Position numbers and translations under genes: made by a program | The notes under the pieces: model-generated | The model's database searches: none | What the model was told of the DNA's origin: nothing | What the model saw: only the letters and a program-made list of their open reading frames with translations | Origin: Hymenobacter tibetensis | Lineage (GTDB): Bacteria; Bacteroidota; Bacteroidia; Cytophagales; Hymenobacteraceae | DNA: 64,000 bases | Assembly: GCF_022827545.1 (NCBI RefSeq) | Contig: NZ_CP094669.1 | Coordinates: 3,686,001-3,750,000 of the forward strand | Direction of reading: 5' to 3' | Shown: positions 1 through 9,341 of the stretch, in pieces | Layout: every line of letters begins with the position of its first letter | Position numbering within the stretch: the first letter of the stretch is position 1

Positions 1-274
1 TGCGTTCGGAAGCAAACAAAACAATAGAAGTATAGGAAGGCTAAAGAAATAGGGCTCTATAAACCGATCAATAACCTGAATTGACAGCGGTTGATCTGTA
101 AAACCTGTTTCATAGTCATCGGTAACCCTTTGGCCTGGAATGCGGGGGTTCCCTTCTCCAAGTAGCGCGAGCAGGTTACACCCGTACCTCCGCTTCTTCT
201 GCCAAGACTACTCTCTTCTAGCGCTGCTCCTTGGGACAGGGGCATTGGGCGCCCCTACGCCTATCTTTAGGGCC
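1..274. other. Left-edge non-coding stretch
   Basis: No convincing gene. An open frame runs into the DUF2911 gene from 140, but its first 45 codons lack family features and precede a clean signal peptide that starts at 275. I see no strong promoter or hairpin here. Confidence 0.5.
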
Positions 275-1159
275 ATGAAATACTTCCTCCCCACGCTGCT
301 CATGGCTCCTTTACTAGGGTTGGCCGCTAGTAAGGTCCACGCCCAAACCAAGCTCGTGCTGCCGCAGGCGAGCCCCGCGGTCAAGATTCGCCAGGCGTTT
401 TCCACCTCGTTTGTCGAGTTGAGCTACTGCCGCCCATCGCTAAAGGGACGCCAGGTCTTTGGCGGACTGGTTCCTTATGGTCAGGTATGGCGCACGGGGG
501 CCAATACCGCTACCAAAATCCGCTTGGGCGAAGCGGTGCAAGTGGGCGGCCAGGCCGTGCCCGCCGGTACGTATTCGCTGTTCACCATCCCGGGCAAAAC
601 GGACTGGACGATTATTCTCAACCGCGACACAGCGCAGTGGGGGGCGTATGAGTACAACCAACAGCTCGACGTCGTGCGCTTTACTACCCACGCGACCCCG
701 CTGGCCGTGCCGCACGAAAGCTTGACGCTCACCCTGGAAAACATGCGGCCTACCGCGGCGGACCTCACCCTGAGCTGGGAGCGGACGCAGGTCAGTATTC
801 CTTTGCTGGCCAATCCTGACCAGCTGATTCTGAACCAGATTCAGGAAGCGATGCAGGGCGAGAAGAAGCCCTACTTCACGGCAGCCCTCTACTACTACCA
901 CTCCAACCAACCCAACCTTACGCCCGCCGTGGGCTGGCTCGATGCTTTCCTGAAAGCGCACCAGGCTAGTCCCAGCGACCAATACGAAGGCTATTACTGG
1001 AAGGCCAAGCTGCTGCAGAAGCAAGGCAAAAAGCAGGAAGCGGCGGCGGCGGCCCGTCAGTCGCTGCAGTGGATAAAAGCCGACAAAAACGAAGTAGCCA
1101 AAGCCGAGTATACGCTGCTCAATCAACAGCTATTGACCGAAGTGGGCGCCAAACAATAA
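275..1159 (+). CDS. DUF2911 family exported protein
   Basis: A 294-residue exported protein of the DUF2911 family, common in Bacteroidota and of unknown biochemical function. I chose the ATG at 275 because it begins a clear signal peptide (MKYFLPTLLMAPLLGLAAS, cleavage near VHAQ). The upstream in-frame extension to 140 has no such feature. The DUF2911 core spans residues about 25-140 and contains the family-typical GQVWRTGANTAT and PAGTYSLFTIP segments. The C-terminal half (about 180-290) is helical and TPR-like, with KAKLLQKQGKKQEAAAAA. It is probably periplasmic. It stands alone, and the next firm gene starts 590 bp downstream. Confidence 0.85.
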   Translation: MKYFLPTLLMAPLLGLAASKVHAQTKLVLPQASPAVKIRQAFSTSFVELSYCRPSLKGRQVFGGLVPYGQVWRTGANTATKIRLGEAVQVGGQAVPAGTYSLFTIPGKTDWTIILNRDTAQWGAYEYNQQLDVVRFTTHATPLAVPHESLTLTLENMRPTAADLTLSWERTQVSIPLLANPDQLILNQIQEAMQGEKKPYFTAALYYYHSNQPNLTPAVGWLDAFLKAHQASPSDQYEGYYWKAKLLQKQGKKQEAAAAARQSLQWIKADKNEVAKAEYTLLNQQLLTEVGAKQ

Positions 1160-1181
1160 AGATGCATTACGACCGTATAAT

Positions 1182-1231
1182 GCTCTTCTCAAGAAACAGA
1201 GAAAAGCGCACGTAAAGACAGTGAGAAGAGC
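1182..1231 (+). other. Inverted repeat after DUF2911 gene
   Basis: Perfect 10-bp arms GCTCTTCTCA (1182-1191) and TGAGAAGAGC (1222-1231) separated by 30 nt, 23 nt after the stop codon. It may act as a weak transcript end, but there is no T-tract and the loop is long. Confidence 0.35.
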
Positions 1232-1350
1232 CTTATAGTCCGGAAGTTAGATAGCTACTTGACATAAAACGACTTATACGACATTGTAGAACTATAGCAA
1301 CTAGGTATGCACCATCCCCTTCTATTCGATATTCCCCTTATTCTCTCTTA

Positions 1351-1708
1351 GTGAAGACGTTGGCCTGCTTGCTGCTGGTCTGCCTGGCTGGGCAAGTCGC
1401 GTTGGCGCAACAGCAGCCAGCCGTGTCCTTGCCACCGACCGGTAGCTCCCTCACAGAGTTCATTCCTGCGCCTTACCCTTCTGGCGGGTGCGCCTGGCCA
1501 ATGCGCACTGCCAACGAATCGTGTTTATTGGCCCCGTTACGTGGGACCCAACACTCCGCATGTTGCGCCAATCTTTTGGCCCCCCACCGATAAATAAGGG
1601 CAAGTAGGTTATGGCATTACTTGATATAGGGAGAGGTATTTTCCGGTCGGGCTCGTTTTCAGCTCTCCGTTCTTGACTTATATCATCGGAGAGGGCACTC
1701 AGTTCACG
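1351..1708 (+). pseudogene. Possible frameshifted remnant of a small secreted protein
   Basis: A GTG at 1351 opens a good signal peptide (KTLACLLLVCLAGQVALAQ) followed by about 25 plausible residues to near 1475. The original frame then becomes cysteine-rich and unlike a protein before stopping at 1593. The other frames over 1470-1610 read more naturally (for example RIVFIGPVTWDPTLRML), suggesting a frameshift near 1470-1485. I recognise no family. Alternatives are a genuine 80-residue secreted peptide or chance. The end point is approximate. Confidence 0.35.
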
Positions 1709-1751
1709 CATATTTGCACCCTTACTTTTCTGGGCTACTTTTTCCTTTGCT

Positions 1752-2729
1752 ATGACGCCACACCTGTACGTGTTGCCCGACCACCGTGACCTCACTATTG
1801 CCCCTGGGCAAAGCATACTGGTGGCCACCCTGGCGCAGGGCATTGCGCACGTGCACGCTTGCGGGGGCAAGGCGGAGTGCTCTACCTGCCGGGTGCAGGT
1901 GCTGGAGGGACTAGAGTACTGCTCGCCCCGCAACGCCTGCGAGCAAGAATTGGCTACGCGGCTGAATCTCCCCGAAAACGTGCGGCTGGCTTGCCAAACC
2001 ACCGTAGCAGGCGGTAACGTGCGCTGCTCGCGGCCCATCCTCGATGCCCTGGATGTGGAACTTACCGTTCAGGAGCTTGAAAACCCCAGGCAGCAGTTGG
2101 GCCAGCAGCAACGCGTGGCCGTGCTGTTCTCCGACATCCAGGACTACACCGTTTTTGCCGATATTCTGCCTCCTTATGATGTCATCCACATCCTGAACCG
2201 CTATTTCGGGGTGATGAGTGAAATTGTTGCAACCCATAATGGCTACATCAGCGACTTTATCGGCGACGGGTTGATGGTGGTGTTTGGATTGGAGCACCCG
2301 GCTACGGCCGTGGTCGATGCGCTGGCGGCGGGGCAGGCCATGCTCCGCAGCGTCGAAAAACTGAATCCCTACCTGCGCCAAATGTACAACTGCTCGTTCC
2401 ACGTGCGCATCGGTTTGCATTATGGCGAGGCCGTGGTCGGGCATATCGGTGCCGGTGGTTTCCGCAAGCTCGCTACCATCGGCGACACGGTGAACGTGGC
2501 CGCCCGAATTGAAAGCGCCAACAAGGAGTACGGCACCCAGTTCCTGGTGTCGGAGGCAGTGGTGCAGGCAGCGGGGCCAACGCTACAGGTGCGCCAGGCG
2601 TTCCTGACCCCGCTTAAAGGCAAGAAAGGCCTGCACCGCCTCTATGAGGTCGTTGCCGAGGAAGCTGTTGAACCAGCTACCGGCAGTACGGAGCCACTAC
2701 CGGCGACAGGTAGCGCGTTGCCCAACTAA
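1752..2729 (+). CDS. [2Fe-2S] ferredoxin-class III nucleotide cyclase fusion
   Basis: A 325-residue soluble two-domain protein. Residues 1-95 form an adrenodoxin-type [2Fe-2S] domain with ligands C37, C43, C46 and C81 (C-x5-C-x2-C...C). Residues about 120-290 form a class III adenylate/guanylate cyclase domain. It has both metal-binding aspartates, D128 in FSDIQD and D172 in FIGDGLM, and the transition-state pair N248/R252 in NVAARIE. The likely reaction is cyclisation of ATP or GTP, controlled or sensed through the cluster. Substrate choice cannot be read from the sequence. The architecture suggests redox-gated cAMP signalling. Its stop overlaps the stop of the convergent outer-membrane gene by 4 bp. 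Confidence 0.9.
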   Translation: MTPHLYVLPDHRDLTIAPGQSILVATLAQGIAHVHACGGKAECSTCRVQVLEGLEYCSPRNACEQELATRLNLPENVRLACQTTVAGGNVRCSRPILDALDVELTVQELENPRQQLGQQQRVAVLFSDIQDYTVFADILPPYDVIHILNRYFGVMSEIVATHNGYISDFIGDGLMVVFGLEHPATAVVDALAAGQAMLRSVEKLNPYLRQMYNCSFHVRIGLHYGEAVVGHIGAGGFRKLATIGDTVNVAARIESANKEYGTQFLVSEAVVQAAGPTLQVRQAFLTPLKGKKGLHRLYEVVAEEAVEPATGSTEPLPATGSALPN

Positions 2730-5326
2730 AAGAAGAACCCCACCCGCACCAAAGGCAGCCGGTCTTCGCGAGAAATTCCGTAGAGCCCCAGCACAATCAC
2801 CTTGGGGAAGGGTTGCAACCACAGGCCGCCCCCGTAGCCGCGGTGCCAGCGGGCCGAGTTCTCCCCATCCGCCCAGACCCGCCCCACGTCGTGAAAGCCA
2901 AACAGCCCATAATCAGCGGAGAAAAGCAGACTATGAAAGCGGCCGAGGCGGGCGCGCGCCTCCACGTTGTTGTAGAGGGCGCTTTCGCCGGCGAAGCGGG
3001 TGCGCCGGTAGCCCCGCAGGTTGCTGAGCCCACCCAAGGTAGCGGCCTGGAAGAACTCATAGCGGCGGAAATGGGTAGCGCCGCCTACCCGCGCGCCCAG
3101 GGTAAGGCGGGGCCAGGGCGTCCAGAAACCTGCCGCTTCCGATGTGAGCTGCGACACGGGCATAGCCGCGGCATTCAGGGCGCCCAGGGCCGTGTACTCC
3201 GTGCGCCAATACAAGCCCTTGGTAGGCTGCCAGGTGATATCTCGGGAGTCGTAGATGTAGCCCAGGCGGGCCCCGGCGTAATGTTTGGCTTGGTAGAGCG
3301 ACGTTGCTGGGTTTTCCGGGGAATGCTCATCCAGGTAGCGTCCCGGTGTGCGCTCCACCTTGACCGACTGATACATCGGCCCGGCGTACACTTGCTGGCG
3401 CGGCCCCAGGTGCCGGCGCAGCAGCGCCTGGAAGGCTATATTGCGGAACCGCACCCGGTAGTAGCGGATGCTCTGCTGGTTATTTCGGCGGGTGTCATTG
3501 CCCAGCCCGAAGAAGTTGCGCACGTAGTTGGGGGCCTGCACCTCCGCTTTCAACAGTAGATCCTGGCGGCCTAGCAGCTGGGAGAAGTCCCCTTGATAAG
3601 CAAAGCTGTAGGCGCCCGTTTGCAGGGCTACGTTGCCTTGAAGACGGTGCACACTGGCCCAGGGCTCCTTGCGAAACCCAGGCCGCCGCGCTTCCAGGCC
3701 CAGCCCGAGAAAAACGCCGTCGTCCGGGTTATAGCCCAGGGGCAGCAGGGGCCCCAAATAGGGGTAGCGGTACGCCCGGCGGTTGTACTGGTTAACGGCG
3801 GAATCCGTGGCAGTCCGGTTACGGGCTTCGGTACCCAGGCGCAACGCATTGTCCGGGCGCGTGTCGTACACCACCGTCTTGCGGGCCCACCCGCCTACCC
3901 GGGAGCTGTCTTGGATAGTGTCTTGCCCCAGTCCCCCAATAATGCGGACCCGAATGCCCCGCGAGGCCCGGCCCCGTACCTGCACTACATCGTCGCCCGG
4001 CCCGGCATACAGCCGGATTTCGCGGGTTTCGGCCGTCAGCAGTACCCGCTCATACACCGGGGCCGCGCCCGCTGGAGTGCCAAGCAGGTGCCGACGGACG
4101 CGGGTGCGCGCCGCATCTAGCCGCTCCACTTCGAAGCGCTCGGCTTGCTCGGAGCCGATGATGTCCACTTCGTGGGCCAGGAAAGCGTAATACTGCTCCG
4201 CGTAGGTGGGCAGGGCGTTCCGGTGCGCTTTCAGTAGGCGGGCAATCCGGGGCCCCGACCACTGATACACCGAATCGGGCAGGCGGTGCAAGGCGGCATC
4301 AATCACCGAATCCGACAGTCGGGTTTGCAGCTCCCGGGCCAGCGCTACCCACTCGGCCCGGGGCAATTCGTTGAGAAAGCTTCGGTCGAAGTAGCGCCCG
4401 TTGAACATGAATGTGTTTACGTTGCGCAAGGTCCCGTCGAAGCCCTGCACTTTCGGCATCGCCCAGTCCCGGCTGGCCACATTCGGGAGCAGTCCCTGGT
4501 TGACAAAGTACACTTGGTCCCGGTCGCGAGGCAGGGCTCGCAACAGCAGGCCGCCCTGAGGCTGGGGGTAGGCCAGCCAGCGCCACTGGTCGTCGTGCCG
4601 GTCCCAGTCGGCCAGCACCATGTCCAGCAGGCGGGCGCGCAGCAGTTCGCGCTGGTCGACGCGGTTGCGCGCATCCTTGCGCAGCAGCCCCAGTACCTGC
4701 TCCGTGCTATAGCCTTTCACGCGGGAGGAGTTGCCGAAGCGGGCCGGCGCAACAGGGTCGCGCTCTTCAAGCAGGGCTAGGGTATTGGCAAACTCCGCTT
4801 GAAACTCACCTAGGCGCACATCTTCGGGCACATACACCAGCACCGGATTGGTATGGCCCACGCCGGCGGCTTCCGCCAAGAGCGGCACCGTCAGGGCCGC
4901 GTACGGGTGGGAAGCCGATATCTGGTCCTGCACAATCTTGGCGGCCAGCGTATGCCGAAGCTCCTGCTGCAACACCTGCTCGGTGCTTTTCTCCACGGAA
5001 CGCAGTACGTATTCCTGGCCGCTGGCCGCCCGCAAGCGCAGCGACTTAGTTTGCTGCCCGCCACCCCGCCGCAGGGGGGTGAGCCCGCCCTGAGCTGTGC
5101 TTAGGTTGAGCAGCGGTACCCGCACCGGCTGCTGCCACTCGCGGCGGTAATTGGCACCCAGTAGCCACGTTTTGAAGGTCGTGGCTTGGTATTGGGAGCT
5201 GGCGCGCACCTCTATGCTGTCCTTTACCTGGAAGGGCGGGACCGGGTCGGCGGTTTGGGCCCGCGCCGTAAGCAGTGCCCCCGGAAGCCAGTGTAGAGTT
5301 AGCAAGAGAAGTAGCCTTGGAGCCAT
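2726..5326 (-). CDS. BamA/TamA-like (Omp85 superfamily) outer-membrane protein
   Basis: An 866-residue exported protein with a signal peptide (residues 1-23, LLTARAQ). A large N-terminal soluble region contains Asp/Arg-rich stretches such as VLADWDRHDDQWRW. The C-terminal 350 residues form a surface-antigen D15-type beta-barrel. The barrel carries the family signature LGGLSNLRGYRRTRFAGE near residue 770 and ends in phenylalanines (RVGFFF), as expected for BAM-recognised barrels. In Bacteroidota this barrel often follows a metallophosphoesterase domain, but I see no such motif here. Its role is probably outer-membrane transport or assembly, with substrate unknown. It is convergent with the cyclase gene. 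Confidence 0.8.
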   Translation of the reverse strand: MAPRLLLLLTLHWLPGALLTARAQTADPVPPFQVKDSIEVRASSQYQATTFKTWLLGANYRREWQQPVRVPLLNLSTAQGGLTPLRRGGGQQTKSLRLRAASGQEYVLRSVEKSTEQVLQQELRHTLAAKIVQDQISASHPYAALTVPLLAEAAGVGHTNPVLVYVPEDVRLGEFQAEFANTLALLEERDPVAPARFGNSSRVKGYSTEQVLGLLRKDARNRVDQRELLRARLLDMVLADWDRHDDQWRWLAYPQPQGGLLLRALPRDRDQVYFVNQGLLPNVASRDWAMPKVQGFDGTLRNVNTFMFNGRYFDRSFLNELPRAEWVALARELQTRLSDSVIDAALHRLPDSVYQWSGPRIARLLKAHRNALPTYAEQYYAFLAHEVDIIGSEQAERFEVERLDAARTRVRRHLLGTPAGAAPVYERVLLTAETREIRLYAGPGDDVVQVRGRASRGIRVRIIGGLGQDTIQDSSRVGGWARKTVVYDTRPDNALRLGTEARNRTATDSAVNQYNRRAYRYPYLGPLLPLGYNPDDGVFLGLGLEARRPGFRKEPWASVHRLQGNVALQTGAYSFAYQGDFSQLLGRQDLLLKAEVQAPNYVRNFFGLGNDTRRNNQQSIRYYRVRFRNIAFQALLRRHLGPRQQVYAGPMYQSVKVERTPGRYLDEHSPENPATSLYQAKHYAGARLGYIYDSRDITWQPTKGLYWRTEYTALGALNAAAMPVSQLTSEAAGFWTPWPRLTLGARVGGATHFRRYEFFQAATLGGLSNLRGYRRTRFAGESALYNNVEARARLGRFHSLLFSADYGLFGFHDVGRVWADGENSARWHRGYGGGLWLQPFPKVIVLGLYGISREDRLPLVRVGFFF

Positions 5327-5516
5327 AGACAGATGGAAACAGATGGAGAAGAGTGCCTACCCGCCCGACAAAAGCCCGGAAACTGGCAGCAGCGCGGAAG
5401 CATACCCCGCCGCCGCAACCAGTTGCTTGCCCGCGTTGAGTGTTAGCCGGCTGTTCAGCCCCGCTAGGACGAGCTGTAGTACCGGGCTCCGGAAAGACAG
5501 ACCCCTTAAAATATGG

Positions 5517-6659
5517 TTAATTTGTTTTATTTAATAATTCTGCTAATTTCTTGGGTAATTCTTCCCCGAACAGGTTGACGGCCAGAATGCGGCCTTGCGG
5601 GTCGAGCAGAAAGTTTTGAGGAATGGCGTTTACCCCGTAGGATAGGGCTACCGGGTTGGGCCTAGTTAGGGAGCTTACCTGGGGCCACGGCAGGCCGTCC
5701 GTCTCAATGGCTTTCAGCCAGGCGGCCCGCTGCGAGGCGTTATCCAATGATACCCCGAGCACGGTAAAGCCTTTAACTTTATAAGCATTGTAGACCTTGA
5801 TCAAGCTGGGATTTTCTTGCCGGCAGGGGCCGCACCAGGAGGCCCAGAAATCAATCAACACGTAGTTGCCGCGCAAATCCGAGAGCTTCAACGGCTTGCC
5901 GTCCGGGCCGGCTTGGCTGAAGTCTGGTGCCAGGGCCCCAACGGCTACGCGTTGCAACTGCGCAATGCGCTCCTGCAGCACCTTGCCATAAGGCGAGTTG
6001 CGGACGCTGGGAGCTAACTCCCCGAACAGGGTGGCGTAAGCGCTGGCTTGGGGTCTGGGCCCGACGTAGCTTTCCAACACGTAGAGGCTGTAGAGAGTAG
6101 TTGGATGCGCCTTGAGGTACGCCGCGTAAACCTGCTGGCGCTTTTCGTAGATGGCATTTGCTTCCTGGGTTAGCTTGGCCTCAGCCACGGGAGTAGCACG
6201 TTCGGCCGCGGGTAAGGCTTCGTAAGCAGCATACAAGGCATCGAGTTGCGCCCGGAAGGTCCGGACCTGAGTTGCTAGACTAGTGCTTTCGTGGTTGAGC
6301 GGGGTGCCCTCAACGGCTGCGTTCTTCACTTGCTTGGTGCCGACCACCGTAATGGTCCCCTTTTCCAAGTACACGGGCAGCCGTTCCTCCGAACGGTCGG
6401 CGGGCGTACCAGGGGCCGGCAATACTAGCTGGGCCTGCGGCAAGGCCGGTACCACTCCTTTAAATTGAAAATACCCCTCGTGCACGGCAGTGGAATCAAC
6501 GATTGATTGCGTACCGTTTTTGTAGTATAAATACGCCATCCGGGCCGTGGTGCCCGGTAAGCGGCCTTGCACGAGGAAAGTAGCGGGTAGCGCTGGCTTC
6601 GATTGGGCCGTGGTAGTTAGCGGGGCCAAGGCGAGTAGAAAGGGCAGTAAGCGGCGCAT
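5517..6659 (-). CDS. TlpA-type periplasmic thioredoxin with DUF4369 domain
   Basis: A 380-residue exported protein. I chose the ATG at 6659 because it starts a signal peptide (MRRLLPFLLALAPLTTTAQ); the upstream in-frame ATG at 6710 only adds residues before it. Residues about 25-125 form a DUF4369 domain and 240-380 a TlpA/AhpC-like thioredoxin fold with active site WCGPC (C276, C279) and cis-proline segment AIPQNF. The expected role is a periplasmic thiol-disulfide oxidoreductase. It is divergent from the histidine kinase gene and preceded by an Fnr-type box at 6769-6782 with a TTTG element at 6738-6741 on its strand. Confidence 0.9.
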   Translation of the reverse strand: MRRLLPFLLALAPLTTTAQSKPALPATFLVQGRLPGTTARMAYLYYKNGTQSIVDSTAVHEGYFQFKGVVPALPQAQLVLPAPGTPADRSEERLPVYLEKGTITVVGTKQVKNAAVEGTPLNHESTSLATQVRTFRAQLDALYAAYEALPAAERATPVAEAKLTQEANAIYEKRQQVYAAYLKAHPTTLYSLYVLESYVGPRPQASAYATLFGELAPSVRNSPYGKVLQERIAQLQRVAVGALAPDFSQAGPDGKPLKLSDLRGNYVLIDFWASWCGPCRQENPSLIKVYNAYKVKGFTVLGVSLDNASQRAAWLKAIETDGLPWPQVSSLTRPNPVALSYGVNAIPQNFLLDPQGRILAVNLFGEELPKKLAELLNKTN

Positions 6660-6737
6660 ACGATAGAGGAAAGTGCTATGATGGAGTGGTTGAGGTGACC
6701 AAGTGAGCATGCTGAGCCGCTCACCCGATGACTAGCA

Positions 6738-6782
6738 CAAAAGTGGGCGCCTCCTTCCTGTCTTATCCTTGATTTTTATCAA
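6738..6782 (-). promoter_or_regulatory. Fnr-type box and -7 element of the TlpA gene
   Basis: On the minus strand the palindrome TTGATAAAAATCAA (6769-6782) is followed 27 nt later by TTTG (6741-6738) within CACTTTTG. The box centre falls near -41.5 if TTTG is the -7 element. The same layout recurs at eight other promoters in the window. Confidence 0.75.
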
Positions 6783-6836
6783 GAACTATCAACCGCAGCC
6801 TTGAAAAAGGCGGCCCATACGAGCAGGCCCTCGTTC

Positions 6837-6880
6837 TTGACAAAAGTCAAGGCAAGCAATGCGCCTGAACTATACTTTTG
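6837..6880 (+). promoter_or_regulatory. Fnr-type box and TAnnTTTG promoter of the histidine kinase
   Basis: The palindrome TTGACAAAAGTCAA (6837-6850) is followed by a perfect Bacteroidota -7 element TACTTTTG (6873-6880), with TTTG starting 27 nt after the box. This is the best promoter match of the set and supports reading the other boxes as activator sites. The leader would be about 130 nt. Confidence 0.8.
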
Positions 6881-7016
6881 CCAAGTGCAGGTGGCCCCAG
6901 CCGGTAAGTTGTAACTGGCAGGTTGGCAAAACGAACCTTAAGCTGCTTGCAGACTGGTAACTTAGAAATGCGGGTGCTCCGGTTGGTTGCTGCCCTACCA
7001 CCCTACTCCTTGTCCT

Positions 7017-9335
7017 GTGAAATACCTGTTGGTACTTCTTTCGTTGCTGACCTTCACTGTGCAGGCGGAGCCCCCCTACCCGCTACTGAGCAAGGGTAAA
7101 GCCGATAGTCTGCGCCGCCGGCTTTGGCAAAGTCCGCCCGATACCAACCGCGTGAAGCTGCTTGTGCAGTTGAGCTTCGACTTGATTACCAAGCAGTATT
7201 ACTCCAACAAGCCCATCGACAGCGCTGCGGCCTACATCCGCCAAGCCCAGGCGCTTAGCCAGTCGTTGCAGTACCCGGCCGGTCTGATTGATAGTGACTA
7301 CGCCCGTGGCTACCTGCTAGACAGGGACTGGCAGGAAGACGAGGCGCGAAAAGTTATTGGGCAGGCGGTGGCGCGCAGCCACGAGCAGCACGACCGGTAC
7401 CGCGAAGGCATGGGCTGGTTTCTGCTGAACACTACCTCGGGCATTACGCTACCCACGCGCATTCAATATTGTGAGCGTGCCACCCAACTCTTTCGGGCGG
7501 TGCATAACCAGCTGCGGGAAGCCCAAACCCTCAAGGAAATAGCTGATATCCACCTGCTCATGGGAAAACCAGCCCTGGCCCGGGAGGAATTGTTCCACGT
7601 GCTGGCCCTCTACCGAGCCTGTGGCCACCGCGAATTGCAGTACACGTTTGATTTGTTAGCGGGGGCTAGTGATGCCCTCAGCAACTACAAAGAGGCCTTG
7701 CAGTATGCGCAAGTCGGTGTTCAGTGGGCTAAAAGTCGCCAGGACACCACGATGTTGCAAGCGCTTTATATGCGGCTAGGCGGCGTGCACCAACAGCTAA
7801 ACCAGCCCGAAAAGACGATTCAGTATTACCAGCTGGCCCTGCGTCACGCCACGCACTACCAGAATCAGAATGATAACACGGTGCTGAATCTGAATCTTGC
7901 TATTGCAAAGAACTTACTTACCCTGCATCGGCCTCAACAGGCGTTGGCCTTGGTGCAGCAAACCAACCAAGCTCTGCCAACCTCCAATGATTTTTCCCGC
8001 GCTTCGGTAGCCAATGCATTTATTTCTTGCTACTTGGCCACGAAGCAGTACCAGCTGGCCAATGTGTGGCGCAGGCAGTTAGAAGTCCTTGCAACCCGTC
8101 CTGCCGTCCGAGAGAACAGCCGGTTGCAGGAGGGGGTGTACAATTATATTGGCCGCTGCTACTTGGCTTCTCACCAGTACCCGCAAGCGCGAACGTACTT
8201 CGCCCGGTCGTTGGCAGTTGGCAAGATTACCAGCAATAGAACGCTGATGGCCAACTCGTGCCTATCCTTGTTCCAGGTGGACTCGGCGCAAGGCAATCTA
8301 TCCTCCGCCATTGCGTATTACAAGCGCTACAAAGCCATTCAGGATAGTGTCTTTAATGAAAACAACAGCAAGCAGATAGCCGCCTTGCAGATTCAGTACG
8401 ACACCGAAAAGCGTCAGCAACGCATTGCCTTGCTGACCAAGCGGAACCTGATGCAGCAGATGACCATCCGGCAGCGCGAGTGGCAGCGCAACGCCGTATT
8501 GGGGAGTGCAGGCCTGCTGTTTTTAGTGCTAGGGCTGGGTTACAACCGCTACCGCCTCGAGCAGCGCAGTTCCCGCTTGCTGGAGCAGAAGCAACACGCG
8601 CTGGAAACGCAGCAGGTGGAAATCAACCGTAAGAACGAGGCATTGAAGCAAGTGCTGGGCGAGAAAGACCAACTGCTGGAAGAGCGGCAAGAGCTCCTGG
8701 TAGAGAAGGACTGGATGCTCAAGGAAATCCACCACCGGGTTAAAAACAACCTGCAAGTGGTGAGTAGCCTGCTCTCCACCCAGTCGCGTCACTTGCATGA
8801 CCCACAAGCGGTAGCCGCTATCCGTGAGAGCCAGAACCGGGTGCAGGTCATGGCCCTCCTGCACCAGAAGCTCTACCAAGCCGACAACATTGGGCGGGTG
8901 AACATAGTCGACTACGCCCGCGAAATTGTGACCTACCTGGTCGAGTCCTTCGACCGCCAGCAGTCGGTGCAAACAAAGCTGGAACTGGCTCCCATCGAGC
9001 TGGAAACCACCTTGGCGACGCCCCTGGGCCTGATCATCAATGAAGCCGTAACCAATGCCCTCAAGCACGCCTTTCCCCCACCTCGGCGCGGTACGCTCAC
9101 TGTCCGCCTGGCCATGCTGGCGCCGCAACTCTACCAGCTCACCATCACCGACGATGGGGTGGGCTTGCCGCCGAGCTTTGATCTCAAGCGCAGCCGCAGT
9201 TTGGGGATGGTCATCATCAAAGGCTTGAGCCGCCAGATGGACGGCCAACTGGCCGTGACCACCGCCGATGGTGTGCACCTGAGCCTGCAATTCAGCACCC
9301 GCAAAAAGCCCATGTACGCCGAAACGGCAACCTAG
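7017..9335 (+). CDS. TPR-containing HisKA_2 sensor histidine kinase
   Basis: A 772-residue membrane sensor kinase. I chose the GTG at 7017 because it begins a signal peptide (KYLLVLLSLLTFTVQA); an in-frame TTG at 6987 is the alternative. Residues about 60-460 are tetratricopeptide-like helices, probably periplasmic. One transmembrane helix (about 492-511, GSAGLLFLVLGLGY) leads into a coiled coil. A HisKA_2 phosphoacceptor box EIHHRVKNNLQ (likely H573) follows, then a HATPase_c domain with NEAVTNALKHAF, DDGVGLP and SLGMVIIKGL. The response regulator gene sits tail to tail 6 bp away and is the probable partner. An Fnr-type promoter lies upstream. Confidence 0.9.
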   Translation: MKYLLVLLSLLTFTVQAEPPYPLLSKGKADSLRRRLWQSPPDTNRVKLLVQLSFDLITKQYYSNKPIDSAAAYIRQAQALSQSLQYPAGLIDSDYARGYLLDRDWQEDEARKVIGQAVARSHEQHDRYREGMGWFLLNTTSGITLPTRIQYCERATQLFRAVHNQLREAQTLKEIADIHLLMGKPALAREELFHVLALYRACGHRELQYTFDLLAGASDALSNYKEALQYAQVGVQWAKSRQDTTMLQALYMRLGGVHQQLNQPEKTIQYYQLALRHATHYQNQNDNTVLNLNLAIAKNLLTLHRPQQALALVQQTNQALPTSNDFSRASVANAFISCYLATKQYQLANVWRRQLEVLATRPAVRENSRLQEGVYNYIGRCYLASHQYPQARTYFARSLAVGKITSNRTLMANSCLSLFQVDSAQGNLSSAIAYYKRYKAIQDSVFNENNSKQIAALQIQYDTEKRQQRIALLTKRNLMQQMTIRQREWQRNAVLGSAGLLFLVLGLGYNRYRLEQRSSRLLEQKQHALETQQVEINRKNEALKQVLGEKDQLLEERQELLVEKDWMLKEIHHRVKNNLQVVSSLLSTQSRHLHDPQAVAAIRESQNRVQVMALLHQKLYQADNIGRVNIVDYAREIVTYLVESFDRQQSVQTKLELAPIELETTLATPLGLIINEAVTNALKHAFPPPRRGTLTVRLAMLAPQLYQLTITDDGVGLPPSFDLKRSRSLGMVIIKGLSRQMDGQLAVTTADGVHLSLQFSTRKKPMYAETAT

Positions 9336-9341
9336 GCTACC

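Noticed and set aside
440..1126. 228-codon antisense frame opposite the DUF2911 gene
   Set aside because: It mirrors a clear family gene, has no recognisable motifs, and GC-rich third positions explain the long open antisense frame.
2813..3559. 248-codon frame opposite the outer-membrane barrel gene
   Set aside because: Shadow of the barrel gene; repetitive composition and no family features.
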